Assembly: GCA_037042185.1 (NCBI GenBank) | Contig: JAXQJY010000030.1 | Span: forward strand, 1,922,001 to 1,986,000 | DNA length: 64,000 nt | DNA from: Sordariomycetes sp. S80-01Y | Taxonomy: Eukaryota > Ascomycota > Sordariomycetes | Direction: 5' to 3' | Shown: in pieces, positions 35,448 to 46,770 of the stretch | Position numbering within the stretch: the stretch's first letter is position 1 | Layout: every line of letters starts with the position of its first letter | Position numbers and translations under genes: made by a program | The notes under the pieces: generated by a model | What the model saw: the letters and a program-made list of their open reading frames with translations, nothing else | The model's database searches: none | Told to the model about the DNA's origin: nothing

Positions 35448-36302
35448 CTAATTCTGCTGGAAGTTCATCGAGTAGCCACCTGTCTTCTCATCCTTGACCA
35501 TCTGGAAGTTATCCGTGCTCAGGCCGAAGGGCTTCAGCACGCCGTTGCCCAACTCCTTCAGCTTACCCCACATCTCCCCCATCTCCCTCTCCTGCGCCTG
35601 CTTCACGCGGGGCTCCAGCTCCCTCAGCATCTTCCGCACCGTGGCCCTGTCAGAGTTCGTGAGCGGGTAGGCCTCCAGGGCCTTGTAGTCGCTCTGCGAG
35701 GACGAAAGAGAGTGCCACGTCGGTGGCTCCGTGTCGTGGTAGGCCCGTGCCCTGCGCAGGAGGGATTTGATGCGGATTCTCTGGATCGACGAGGCTAGGT
35801 CGTCTTGAATAGGGGCTGCCTTCTCCGCTCCCGTGGATACGATCTCCTCGTCTGCTTCTTCTGCTTCCTCCTTGCCCTTCTTATCCTCATCCTTCCCTTC
35901 CAGTGCTTTCAAAGCGTCTAAAGATGCCGTTGCGGCTTTGATGGCGTCCTTCTGGTCGTCCAGCTTTAGATGGCAAGCGGCGATATTGGAGTGCAGGACG
36001 GCGAGGGGGAAGTGAGCTGTTTGAGGCAGTGGGGCGATAGCAGACTGGTAGACTTCTAGGGCGGAGGCGTAGGTTGATGACTGGAAGAGGGTGTTTGCTT
36101 CGGTTTTGAGAGTGTTGGATTCTTCTATAGCTGCCTGCAAGTAGCGTCAGCGGGGACTGAAAAGCAAAGCTTGAGATGATGTGGACCATACGGCTTCCTC
36201 CTCGGGAGTGAGGGTTGGGAGCTCGATTTCATCAGCATTTATCGGCAGCTCTTCATTCTGCGACGACTCCCCCGCCTTGTCCTTCGCTTCCGCCTCCGTC
36301 AT
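35448..36302 (-). CDS. Tetratricopeptide-repeat protein, TTC1-like
   Basis: Exons 36302..36192 and 36134..35448 encode 265 aa. After an acidic N-terminus (LPTLTPEEEA) come about three TPR helices pairs (LKTEANTLFQSSTYASALEVYQSAI, AVLHSNIAACHLKLDDQKDAIKAATASLDAL, IKSLLRRARAYHD...). An acidic Glu-rich insert (about 140-165) interrupts them. The C-terminal GNGVLKPFGLSTDNFQMV and the GGYSMNFQQN end are characteristic of TTC1 relatives, adaptor proteins that bind Hsp70/Hsp90-type chaperones. The gene converges with the preceding regulator, 202 bp between stops. Confidence 0.85.
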
Positions 36303-37224
36303 GCTTGTAGTTGGGGTTTCTGATCTTCAGGCGGAACTATGTATGCCGAGTTTGTAGGGGCACCGTCAGGAGGGGCTTAAGACTGAGACGCTAAATGGGT
36401 GCTGCGGTGACACGTATAGCATGCGAAATAATGTAAATGAACGCTTGAAAGAGGATAGAAAATATGCGAATGATCTATGCTGCCTTTGACGTACAATCCG
36501 TGAGATGAAGTACCTGAGATGACCCTCGTTTTGGTGGGTGGAGTGCACGTCATCTGCAGCCAACGGCTTATCGATAAGATCCAGATGATTAGCGCTGGAC
36601 AGCGGGGCCCAGATCCCCGGAAAAGGGGGCCAGGGTCGAAAAAGGGGTCCAGGATGGCTTCGGTATGTTTCCGTAGATCTCATGGAGCAGCTGATGTGCT
36701 TTCAGGGTCTCTTCCGTTGGAATTCCAAAGTTGCGAGCCATAATGATATCACATCTTGTGGCTGACGGGCACTAAAGCCAGCCAGCGCTAAGCGTCTGCC
36801 ACCCCCAAACCTTGACACCGCGGTTCGGGTGCACCGCATAAGAGCGAGCTTACATGCCTGATAAGGGCAGAAATTGTGCAACACACGATACGCGGAAGCT
36901 CGCCTCTTTGATTGTCCGTTGGCAGCTCGTTGCCCTGGGCCACCGTCAAATATGGCCATGGGGAGCAAGTACCAGCTTTTACCCCTTCATCGTACGCTTC
37001 CGGGGTCGCAATTCATCAAGGTTTGGTGATGGTGGCACCAGCCCCTCATTAACGTCACCATCACATATGCGAGACATGCAGAGTCCGCGGTCGAGGCCAA
37101 GCACGATATGCCCCTCCCCCCAAGCAGCTGCCGGCCCGCCGCCTGTATAAAGGACGTCAAGTTTCCGCCATGATTAAGCCGTCCTCGGCAACAACCTCGA
37201 CAAGTCATCAACATCTCATCAACA
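36303..37224. other. Intergenic, 0.9 kb, with promoter of the OYE-family gene
   Basis: No gene seen. A TATA box (TATAAAGG at 37146) lies 79 bp before the oxidoreductase start. Two imperfect copies of an AAAAGGGGNCCAGG-like string lie near 36616-36652; AGGGG matches the stress-response element core, with no proof of use. Confidence 0.5.
37146..37153 (+). promoter_or_regulatory. TATA box of the OYE-family gene
   Basis: TATAAAGG, 79 bp upstream of the ATG at 37225. Motif match only. Confidence 0.5.
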
Positions 37225-38614
37225 ATGGCGGCCTATCTTACTCAGAGAATCTGCCACCCTCATCATGGCATTACCGTCTCCAGGTCGGGGACACCAAGCC
37301 CCGAGAAAAACGCCAAATGTGCCGACCCCATCGTTAACAAGGCATCCCCGCGGGTCCCCTTCTTCACCCCCGAGCAGGACCCAGTTGCCGGACGTGCCGT
37401 CGAGCCTCAGCCATCTGGAAAGCCCATCCCAAAGCTCTTTACGCCCTTGAAGATCCGTGGCATTGAGATGCCCAACCGGATCTGGGTCAGCCCGATGTGT
37501 CAATATAGTGCTCATGAAGGCTTTCACACTCCCTGGCACATCACTCACTACGGAGGCATGCTTCAGCGTGGTGTAAGTCAAACACGACTCAATCTCATGA
37601 CAGCATTACTGACATTAGTAGCCCGGCATTGTCATGATAGAGGCTACTGCTGTTCAAGCCAATGGCCGCATCACCCCTGAGGATTCCGGTATCTGGTTGG
37701 ATGCACATGTCGACACTTTGAAGAAACACGTCGACTTTGCACACAGCCAGAATGCTCTGATCGGAATCCAGCTTGCTCACGCTGGACGCAAAGCATCTAC
37801 TGTGGCTCCGTGGCTGAGCTCTGGTGCCACCGCGATCAGGGAGGTTGGTGGCTGGCCAGATGATGTGGTTGGCCCCAGCGACCAGGCCTTCGACGAGCAT
37901 TATCCCAAGCCCAGGTCTATGACCATCGGCGAGATCGAACAATTCAAGACTGATTTTCTAGCCGGCGTTAGTCGCGCTCTCCGTGCTGGATTTGACGTTA
38001 TTGAGCTTCACTTCGCCCACGGCTATCTCATCTCCAGCTTCTTCTCTCCAGCCGTCAACAAGCGCACGGACAAGTACGGCGGTAGCTTCGAGAACCGCAT
38101 CCGTCTTGGCCTCGAGCTTGTCGACAGCACTCGCGCTCTGATTCCCAAGGACATGCCCCTTTTTGTCCGCATCAGCGCCACCGACTGGCTGGATACCAAC
38201 CCGGCCTGGAAAGGCGGCGAGAGCTGGACCAACAAGGACAGCATCGAGCTGGCCAAGATTCTCTCGACCAGAGGCGTCGATGTGATCGATGTCTCCAGCG
38301 GCGGCAATCATTCGGAGCAAAAGGTCCACGGCGGGCCGGGCTACCAGGCAGGCTTTGCCAAGGAGATCAAGAAGGCTGTCGGCAACAAGATGCTGGTCAG
38401 CTCTGTAGGCAGCATCAAGACCGGCGAACTTGCGCAGGAACTTATCTCTGAGGAGGGCGCCGAGGTAGACCTCATTGCTGCGGCGCGCATGTTCCAGAAG
38501 AATCCTGGGTTGGTTTGGCAATGGGCCGATGAACTCGGTGTAGCGATTCACGTTGCGCATCAGATCGGCTGGGGCTTTGGCGGTAGGGGCGCTGCTGCTA
38601 AGCAGACTAAGTAA
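37225..38614 (+). CDS. NADH:flavin oxidoreductase, old yellow enzyme family (YqjM class)
   Basis: Exons 37225..37572 and 37622..38614 encode 446 aa. The FMN TIM-barrel starts at about 68 (LFTPLKIRGIEMPNRIWVSPMCQYSA), with the Cys of SPMCQYS that tunes the flavin in YqjM-type enzymes. Further marks are QLAHAGRKAS, the substrate His pair in LHFAHGYL, the FSPAVNKRTDKYGGSFENR signature, and the phosphate-binding end (LVSSVGSI, AARMFQKNPG). It should reduce activated C=C bonds using NAD(P)H. The 65-residue N-terminal extension has an MAAYLTQRICHP start that could be a weak mitochondrial signal. Strong codon regularity and a clear TATA box suggest good expression. Confidence 0.92.
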
Positions 38615-39534
38615 TACTTATGGATCTGAGTCTTCCCAGGTCTGGAGATGAGTTGCGAGATGCACGTTATATCAGATTTTCACTTCGTACTTCGTGGTGT
38701 CTACTACTAGCCTAATTCCATCCTACCCCATCTCAAATCTGAGCAATGAACTCCGGAAATCGCTTCCTCCCCAGAGCGGGTATGTAAGCCCAATCCATCT
38801 ATGGCGAACTCTGGACCTTCTTCTATGCCAATTCTTTGGTCATGGTCTGTGCACTAGTCAAGCTAGAGCCTTTTTTGGATATCGCTGCTGCTCGAGGCTC
38901 TCAATCCCCAGGAGACCTGACGGGCGTGACTTCGTCTATGACATTTTCTCCCTCTTTGTCTCACTGGTTTCTTACTACAAGATCTGCCTTTCCAGGATGT
39001 TAGACTTCTAGAAATTCTGCCAGATCTAAGATAGATAACTTACAGTTGTTAACTCGAATTGCGACAGTAAACAGGCCCAACATTCTGCGTGTATCCTTTC
39101 GAACCGGCCACGTCTTGGTTCTAACGTGACCTGTCAATTTCCATTCGGCATTGGGATTCGCAAGGTAGGTAGATTTCCTTGGAAAGACAGAATCAATATT
39201 GGACGGGGCTTTAACAAGTCCACAGTATCGCTGTCAGCCTTGCTGGGAGCTCAGACCGAGATCACTCTCCATCCTCATGATAACGTTATGTGAGAACGCG
39301 GGACATAACCGAGCCGACCCCACTCACGGGGGTGTGCCTGTTCACACTCTCTGTTCTTCGACTCCTCGATCTAAATGAATGAAGCCTAGATCAATTTGTG
39401 TACAAGACGCAACAATAAGACCACTCTTCGCTCAACATACCACTGCTAGTCGCAATCAGTCCAATCGTTTTATGACTGATGCACCGTCCGAGTCCCATGA
39501 TCGATCGTCGCTACGTACCTTTCACGTCACAAAC
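38615..39534. other. Intergenic, 0.9 kb
   Basis: No gene recognised. The frame of the downstream dehydrogenase is open 52 codons upstream of its chosen start. Confidence 0.5.
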
Positions 39535-40530
39535 ATGACTGAGCTCTCAAAGCACACCGTCGCCCTTATTGGATTGGGAACCATAGGGCTCTCCTTTGCG
39601 GCGCTTCATCTAAAGCACGCGGGCGCTCACGTACGCCTCTATGACGTACGAAACGACCTCGAGCAACACGTCTTGTCTCTTCTCCCGGTCTATCTCGGAA
39701 CCGAGAGCGAGCAGGACAAATCACTCCATGTCCCTGATCTGATTTCAAGCGGTCGCATCAAGTTCTGCTCATCTCTTGAAGAGGTATGCCTGGGGGCTAC
39801 GATTGTCCAGGAACAGGGCCCTGAGAAAGTTGCATTCAAAAAGGCAATCTGGGTGCAAGTGGTCAAATTCGCCGACCCTGGAGCCCATTTCTGGAGCTCC
39901 ACATCGGGCATAGTCCCTTCAAAGCAGGTCGAAGACCTCGAAGAGAAAGACAAAGATCGACTGATAGTTGTTCATCCGTACAACCCGCCACATATCATCC
40001 CGTTAATCGAGATTGTCCCGTCACCATACACCAAGCCGGGCGAGACGGAGTTTGCGCAAGAGTACTTCAAGCTACTCGAAGCCGGACATCGCACCGTTGT
40101 CATAAAAAAGGAGTGCGTCGGCTTCGTGGGCAACCGTCTCTCCTTCGCCCTGTTTCGCGAGGCTTGCCACTTGGTGAACGAAGATGTGTGCTCGGCGGAG
40201 GACATCGACACCGTGATGGAGAACTGCCTCGCCCCACGCTGGTCGGTCGCAGGCCCCATGAAGGTTTTCAACTTGGGAGGGGGCGCGGGTGGGATATCGG
40301 GCTTCCTCCGCAACTTGAGCACAACCGTCGAAGAAGTCTGGGAGGACTCGAGCAAGATCTCTTTCAAGGGGACCAATGGCTTCGAAGGGGCCGAAGGATC
40401 GCCAGATGATTGGACAAGAAAGGTGATTGACCAAACGGTGGAAACCTATGGGATGCCGACAGCAGAGCAAATGGGCCAAAGAGACCACGACTTGAGAAGG
40501 GTGTTAGCAGCTCAGCCCCATAGACGATGA
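39535..40530 (+). CDS. 3-hydroxyacyl-CoA dehydrogenase family protein, L-gulonate 3-dehydrogenase/lambda-crystallin type
   Basis: A single exon of 331 aa. The NAD site VALIGLGTIGLSFA (residues 9-22) is followed by YDVR. The catalytic pattern of the family is present: WSSTSGI, VVHPYNPPHIIPLIEIVP, and VGFVGNRLSFALFREACHLV. These match lambda-crystallin/L-gulonate dehydrogenase rather than fatty-acid oxidation enzymes, so a soluble sugar-acid or hydroxy-acid oxidation is likely. The frame is open upstream to 39379, with other ATGs at 39379 and 39472; 39535 was chosen because the Rossmann fold begins right after it. Confidence 0.88.
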   Translation: MTELSKHTVALIGLGTIGLSFAALHLKHAGAHVRLYDVRNDLEQHVLSLLPVYLGTESEQDKSLHVPDLISSGRIKFCSSLEEVCLGATIVQEQGPEKVAFKKAIWVQVVKFADPGAHFWSSTSGIVPSKQVEDLEEKDKDRLIVVHPYNPPHIIPLIEIVPSPYTKPGETEFAQEYFKLLEAGHRTVVIKKECVGFVGNRLSFALFREACHLVNEDVCSAEDIDTVMENCLAPRWSVAGPMKVFNLGGGAGGISGFLRNLSTTVEEVWEDSSKISFKGTNGFEGAEGSPDDWTRKVIDQTVETYGMPTAEQMGQRDHDLRRVLAAQPHRR

Positions 40531-40765
40531 AGGTCGAGGCCGCCTAAAATCTCGAAGCTCATTTTGACTTGGAAAGTAACTACAGATCTATAAGAAAACT
40601 CTCAATGGAATATAACTCCTTTTCAAAGTACTTCAAGGTGAGTTTCGAGGTCAGGGGCAGCAGTTAGAGGACACGCGGGCGCGTCCAGTGAGAGTATGAG
40701 TCTCACTGAATTCGATCGAGGCCCATCCAAAAATTCTATACTAAGTTCTTCACGCCATGTATGCT

Positions 40766-41520
40766 CTAATTCGACGCCTGCTGGCTCGACTCATACTCCC
40801 GCAAGCTACCGTTAGCACGTGGAACATGCTCCGTGCAGCCATTCGCATATCCATTAGCCGCTTTGACCTCTTCCTCTGCGCCAGGCTTTCCGTAACCACC
40901 TCCACCTGGCGTGCATCACTTAATTCGGTCGCCGGCTTGGAGGTCGACCTCGCGACTTCCACCCAGATTGATCCACCGCAAGGAGCCGTCGTCCATCTTG
41001 CGACGCAGGTAGTTGACACCCCTCGCCCCATTATCGCCATCAGCCATGATGTATGGGCTGTACACCCGTATCTGTGTCAGGACAGAAGCGTGGCTGGGTA
41101 TCGTGAACTCAACCTCTCGCACGACGCCATTGCCACCTGTCCACCGACCCTTACCGCCCGAGTTGGGGCGCAGGCTGAACTGGTTCAGCACGACAGGATA
41201 TCGCTTCTCGAGGTTCTCGGGGTCGGTGATTTTGTTGTTGGTCATGTGCACCTGGCTACCGCTGTAGCCGTCCCATCCAGGTCCAGCACCGCATCCGCCC
41301 GCGATGGTCTCACCGTAGCCGCAGCCGGGAATGAACTTTCCCGTGGACTTGTCAAACCCACCGTTGCCAAAGGACAAAATGCTCATGCAGCCATGGCTGG
41401 CGGCACAAGCACGGAAGGCTTTGAGAACCACGTCAGTGACTCTCTGCGAGGTGCACGCGTTGCCGGCGCACATCGCAGCCTTTCCCGATGGGTTGGAAGC
41501 GATTATGCAGATCCGAACCT
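40766..41520 (-). pseudogene. 5-oxoprolinase / hydantoinase B gene relic, C-terminal fragment
   Basis: About 250 codons are clearly the 3' end of a 5-oxoprolinase-type ATPase subunit (HyuB region): ASNPSGKAAMCAGN, GYGETIAGGCGAGPGWDG, VHMTNNKITDPENLEKRYPV, RPNSGGKGRWTGGNGVVREVEF, then TPGGGGYGKPG and the natural stop. A normal protein has about 1300 residues, so most of the gene is gone. One TGA codon (about 40916-40918) interrupts the frame just before TPGGGGYG; no plausible intron removes it. A CAG at the 5' border may be an old splice acceptor. The family hydrolyses 5-oxoproline with ATP. Not functional as it stands. Confidence 0.85.
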
Positions 41521-41528
41521 GTTAAACG

Positions 41529-42025
41529 TTCTGGATCTGCGGCGCCATACTTTAGAGCGACAACTACATAGTTACGCTCCAACGAAAAGCTCGAGCCTAA
41601 GCAGCCAGGAGCGTCCGGGTGCCTCGGTAGAAGCCGCTTTGACTCTCGATATACGCAGGCTCACGGGGTTACTCCATCGCTATTCTCGCATATATCATCT
41701 AGGGCCTGATGATGCTTGCGTCTCGAGCCTGTCATCTCAGGTTATACGTCTCATCTCGCAAGCGCCCACTCGGTCCAATATGATCCTATGGCCACTTTTC
41801 ATGGTCGCAACACTAGGCATCGGGCCGCACTACGAGGAAGACCGCGTCTTCATTCTACAAAAGATAGACGCGCTTCAACAGCAAAGGCAGATGCGCTACA
41901 TCAAGAAGGCCAGGCGCATCATCATGGGCGTGTGGAAGCTGCGCGATGCGCAAGACGCTGAGATGAGGATCGGTTGGGGCATAACGCAGCACGTTGCGCA
42001 GAAGGAAAGGATAAGCTTGCTGTAG
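41529..42025 (+). pseudogene. Transcription factor relic, C-terminal fragment
   Basis: The last 165 codons of an open frame read like the C-terminus of a fungal Zn2Cys6 regulator: LDLRRHTLERQL, ASVEAALTLDIRRLTGLLH, MILWPLFMVATLGIG, RVFILQKIDALQQQRQMRYIKKARRIIMGVW. There is no zinc cluster and no start of its own. Upstream the frame runs on antisense to the oxoprolinase relic, which is chance. Either a truncated gene or a fragment moved by rearrangement. Confidence 0.65.
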
Positions 42026-44040
42026 AAGCGCCCATCTTGGCAGATGATGCGATGCCTCTTACTCATGTTGTCACTGCTTTTGCCGGTGATTGGACCCGCG
42101 TCTCAAAATGTTGTCGCCGCAAGGCCCTGTGGCCTTCGGATGTTTCTTAACAACTGGCGTTGCGTGAGCGAGGAACAACTTCGCGAATCGTGCATAATCC
42201 GTGGCAGATTGCTTAGTAGAATGATACCATACTATCTATGGCTCTTTCCATTGAGTCGTGCAGTATTCAATCGTTTAACCCAGGCGGCTTGAGAAATTCG
42301 CCAGTCAAGTGTGTTTACGCTCCGATTGTCAGAGGGTTGAAACTCACACTCGAGAATTAGCTGCACAACAGATTAAACGATCAATAGACCCCAAAGAAGC
42401 TCGCAGTACAATGAAAAAGGCTCGCATATGTTGTACTTGGATTTTCTATTCCCACTGCTCCGATACATCCCCAAAGCTTAGCCAATTCTTGCTCATGACT
42501 GCCTACAGGGTAGGAGACTAGCGCTAATAGGGCGACGGGGGACTGAGGCGAGCATCGCATAGACCTTCTCATCCAGCAGCAACACAGCCTGTTTTCGCCG
42601 TCCCAGACCCATCATCGTCATCTTGATTTTTGTTCATCGCTGCCTTGTACTCAAGCTTTTGCCTTCCTGTCTTGGCCTTATCGAAGTGTCCTGTTTCTTT
42701 GCTTTACTCCGCGTGGTCACGGCTTCTGGGTGGATTACAGGGGTAGTTCCATCTTGTCGCCACCCTTCTAAGCATGCGGGATATGAGCATCTTCCGCACA
42801 AATGCCATGCCAAGGGCAGGGCGGGCAAGGCTGTTCAGCTCCCCGACAGCCATATGGAACCGACATTATGCAATAGAGCGACTTGACGTTTCATCAAACC
42901 TTGTCAAGGATAGTTCATCGCAACGGTCATCTGTCACGATTGTGGGGGTGTATTAGCTGATACCACCGCTTACAGATGGCGCATTACTCGCACTGGCGTT
43001 GCCCTGACCATCCCACTACAGCTCCCCGCACGCGCTGTCAAAATTTAGTCACAGGCTCTAGACGATTAAGATTATTATTAACCTTAGCATCATATGGTCC
43101 GCCAAGGCAAGAGCTGACGGCTTACCATGCGTGCTGCACGCGAGGACCCCTGCCAGCTCGTTGGGGTCCGTCGGCTCACGGAAGTGCGGCGGCGCTAGAG
43201 TCTCTCCAGCCCTGCTGAGAAGCAGGGTCCATCAGCTGGTCCCTGAAATGTAGATCCCATCACAGAAGCGAATTCCTCGTGGTGAATGTGGCACAGCTTG
43301 TAACGCAACAGGTAAGATCGCGCGTGGTGGCACGGGTTGGCGTTCCTGAACACTACGTTCTGGGCAATCCGCGTATTCTAATGATTCCAAGAGATGTTCG
43401 AATGAACTACTGTCGAATGAACCACTGAGAAGCAGCTCGAGGTCCCCAGCGGTTCCAAGCCCTGAGTTCTTTCAGACATCATTGTAGGCATCCTCCACTG
43501 GATAGTTGCGTCATGAGCGACCCGTGAGACCATGGGCTTGGCTTGAATATGTGGGGTCAGTATCAATGACAGACCCTTGAAACGCCCTACAGACACATCA
43601 CCTTCTGCCCTAGGCCAAGGCGGCTCTAGAATGCCGGAAAGCAGAAGGATTGATCTGTGGATACCGAAGGCCCCAGACATTGTTCAAGGTCTGATCCTAC
43701 AATTTAGCAAGACGACTACATGATGTCCGAGAAGGGTAGCTGGCCACCACCCTCGGCACTTACAGAGTGCTGCCGGGTCGATGTGGGATGCAGCGTCAGC
43801 CGCCACTACAGGCATGAGTGGATATGGCTGCCAGGCTTGCCAGGATAGCAGAGGCCTCCTCCTTAGTATAAAGCATGAGCTTTTGCAAGCTAAGACGGAA
43901 GGAACAAGGTGACGACGTCAGTACTCCGTTCGCTTTCTGTTCTTCTTTCTGTATAATTTGAAGGCTTCAGCTGGCTGAAGTATCTATTGGCGATAGCACT
44001 TTACGTTCCCCGACATTATTAGGCAGAACAACTCGGCAAC
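42026..44040. other. Intergenic, 2.0 kb
   Basis: No gene recognised on either strand. TATAAA at 43867 lies about 170 bp before the acetyltransferase start and may be its promoter. Confidence 0.5.
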
Positions 44041-45635
44041 ATGGCTACCGCTACTATGACTGTCGCTAAAGGCGAGAGCGCGCCGGACGCGCTCCCTTAC
44101 ACCATAACACGGGATTCTAGTAAGTGTGGAAGCCTTACAAGCCCCTCTCAGTGACTGACCGAGAACCAGACATTTACGAACGTGTGTGGTTTATGGAACA
44201 CAGGCTCGGTATCCGATCCAAGGTCGTTGTTGGCGCAACGTACGGCCACGCCGATGGTCGCAAGTTGACGAGGTCCAATGTTCTTCGAGCTGTTCGAGAT
44301 GTACTGGAAAAGCAGCCTACCATGCGTACGGTTGCTGTCATGGTCCCTCCCGAAGATCCGGAGAAAGGAACCCACAAGCTCATGATGGCGTTGCTCCACA
44401 ACATTGATGTTGAGAAGTGCGTGCACTTCGAAGATGGAGACGGGATCTCGGAGGACATGGTTGAGAGATTCCACAACGAGTGGGATTGGACGGAACCCGA
44501 TCGACCATGGTTCAAGGTCGTTGTTCGGGGTAACACCGTTTACTACGTCAACCACCATTCCGTCAATGACGGTACCTCTGGTTACATATTCCACCACAAC
44601 TTCGCTGACGCACTCAACAACCTCGGCGAGTCCTTCGAGGAGCCTTCGTCGTGGGTGGTGCCCCGTGCAGTATCCAACGACAACCTGTCGCCCAACCTAC
44701 ACGCCGTCCTTAGGCAAGCCGAGTCCATGGGTAAGCCCTGGAAGGTGAACTTGTGGGAGGCGTTGCGGCCCATCATCTTCGCGTGGGCTATGCATCTGAT
44801 ACTGTCCGCCTGGGTTATCTTCGCTGACATTCCTGGTGCGCCCAAGGAATACAACAAGCCAACGGTGACCTCCGTCGCGCACGAGTCGGAGCGCACAAAG
44901 ACCCGGACGGTGCTTCGGAAGATCCCCAAGTCGACCATGGACAAGCTTGTACCAGCATGCCGCGCGAACGGCACCACAGTCACGGCACTGCTAATGACGA
45001 TGCTGACCGCCACCATCTGCAACGACTACTACTCCAACAAGTCACTGCTCATGTGCTGTATCACATCCGACATCCGGAGACGCCTGCCCGTAGAACTCCA
45101 AGAAGTCGAGAACAAGACAATTGGCAACCGCGCAGGTGGCGTGTTTAACTTCCAACGCACAGCCAAGTACAAGAAGACACTTCAGCAGTCATACACTGGA
45201 GAGAAGCAAGTCACAAAGCTGGTCGACGACGAGGTTTGGAAGCTGGCGCGCGATGCGAAGAAGTGGATGCATGATGGTCTCGAGCCTGCGTCTCGAACCT
45301 GTCTCGCCACCTCGGCGCAGCCCAACGCGCTGGAAGTTGTCGTTGACAAGTCCATCCCTATGAGCCACTGCATGAAGCCGGCCTTCAACCTGGGCAACTT
45401 GGGTCCTTTCGTTCCGAAGAAGGCCGAGAAGGGCTGGGAAGTGAAGGATGTCGTCTTTTCCGGCCCGCCTCAAGGTGGTGTTGGCGGAGGTCGTGCGCCC
45501 CTGTTCCAAGTTGGCGGTATCAGGGGTGGAAACACCCACATCGCGACCAACTATCAGGAGGGTGACATGCCGAGGAGCATGATTGAGGGGATAGTGGACA
45601 GGACGCTGGCAAGGCTGGATGAGTTGGTATGTTGA
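44041..45635 (+). CDS. Alcohol-acetyltransferase-like protein (condensation/BAHD-like fold)
   Basis: Exons 44041..44119 and 44170..45635 encode 514 aa. The active-site motif HHSVNDG (the HHxxxDG type) lies at about residue 165. The start IYERVWFMEHRLG and the block TVTALLMTMLTATI are typical of fungal AATase-family (PF07247-like) acyltransferases. A hydrophobic segment (PIIFAWAMHLILSAWVIFADIPG, about 238-260) may bind membrane or lipid droplets. It probably transfers acetyl from acetyl-CoA to an alcohol. No other pathway gene is adjacent. AATAAA at 45738 is a likely polyadenylation signal. Confidence 0.82.
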
Positions 45636-46770
45636 GGGGGGTCCAGGCGTACAACCGTTCCCGATGAGAACTGTACAAACACTGTGTTTCTGTTAATCAG
45701 AACGTGTACGCATTGCAACAAGTGCACTCCTTTGATGAATAAATGATAAATGTAAATCCTTTCTTTTCGATATTTCTTTCCCAACAGACCACGGTTAGCG
45801 GTCCCGGATCGGCACGCAGCGAAGATCATAGGACTCCCTGATCTTCGCCGAACTTCCCCCATACCCATCGCCGTTAAGACTCTCGATCGGCCGTTCCCGA
45901 CAGCCTTTCCGGCTCTACATGCATTAGTCTGGTCACATTCGATATTACAACTCGCATATGGCTCGTGTTGAGCGAATAGTGTGCCGTTGAGCATGCAGTA
46001 TAGGAGACTCACGTGGGGCGGTTGGAAATGAACTCAATTCAATAGTACACGCCCGCAGCGAGGTCTCTATACATAGGCACCGGCTCTTGCACAATTAAAA
46101 TATGACCTGTTCATCGAGCGGAAGTACTCTGAGCCCCTCGTCCTGGGTGATGATTCGTCTTCGGAGCACGTTGAGGGACACAACCGGAACTGCCGGTGAT
46201 TGGGCTTCGCTCTATTGGTGGCAGAAGTTACTGACCTTGTCGTTGTTCAATATCCGGGGCCCAGGATGAGAGTTCCCCTCCTTATCTGCGGAGTCCGAAT
46301 TGCCCAGTCCTTGGCTCTGCAAGCCCAGTTCTAGAATGAATTTGTATCGTGGATTCGCGTCGTAGCAAGTCCCGAATAGGCAGGTCGACCAAGTCGAGGA
46401 GCCAATGCTACGCGCGGGCGAGGACCAGGCACGCGATCGTTAGATACACAGACCGTGGTCGCTGCGGTCCTGCATCTGTCAAATGCGCCAAAGGGGAAGG
46501 TTTGTCGCATCTCACCGGCGGCTACAAAAGATCTCACCGTGGACAAGGACTTGGCTGTTGGGATGGCGGGCTTTCGCGATCACAGGGTGCATATTTCGCG
46601 ATGGAAGCTCAGGCTATTGGCAAACTACGTTCTTTTAGTCGATAGCGGGCTCAGAGAAGCTGTTGGTATAAAGCACACCGTATTGCCCTTTTGGTGTTCA
46701 GCGCTGTCCGTCGTAGCTGTCGTACTGCGCGTGGTATCTCGAGCTGCGGTGTGAATAGAAGCTAGCAGCC
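45636..46770. other. Intergenic, 1.1 kb
   Basis: The AATAAA of the acetyltransferase gene (45738) is at the left, and a TATA box (TATAAA at 46667) about 100 bp before the subtilase start is at the right. Otherwise nothing recognised. Confidence 0.55.
46667..46672 (+). promoter_or_regulatory. TATA box of the subtilase gene
   Basis: TATAAA in TTGGTATAAAGC, 104 bp before the ATG. Motif match only. Confidence 0.5.

Noticed and set aside
37958-38560. 200-codon minus-strand open frame
   Set aside because: Shadow of the strongly biased old-yellow-enzyme exon.
40757-42025. 422-codon plus-strand open frame as one gene
   Set aside because: Its first 250 codons are antisense to a clear oxoprolinase relic; only the end has protein character.
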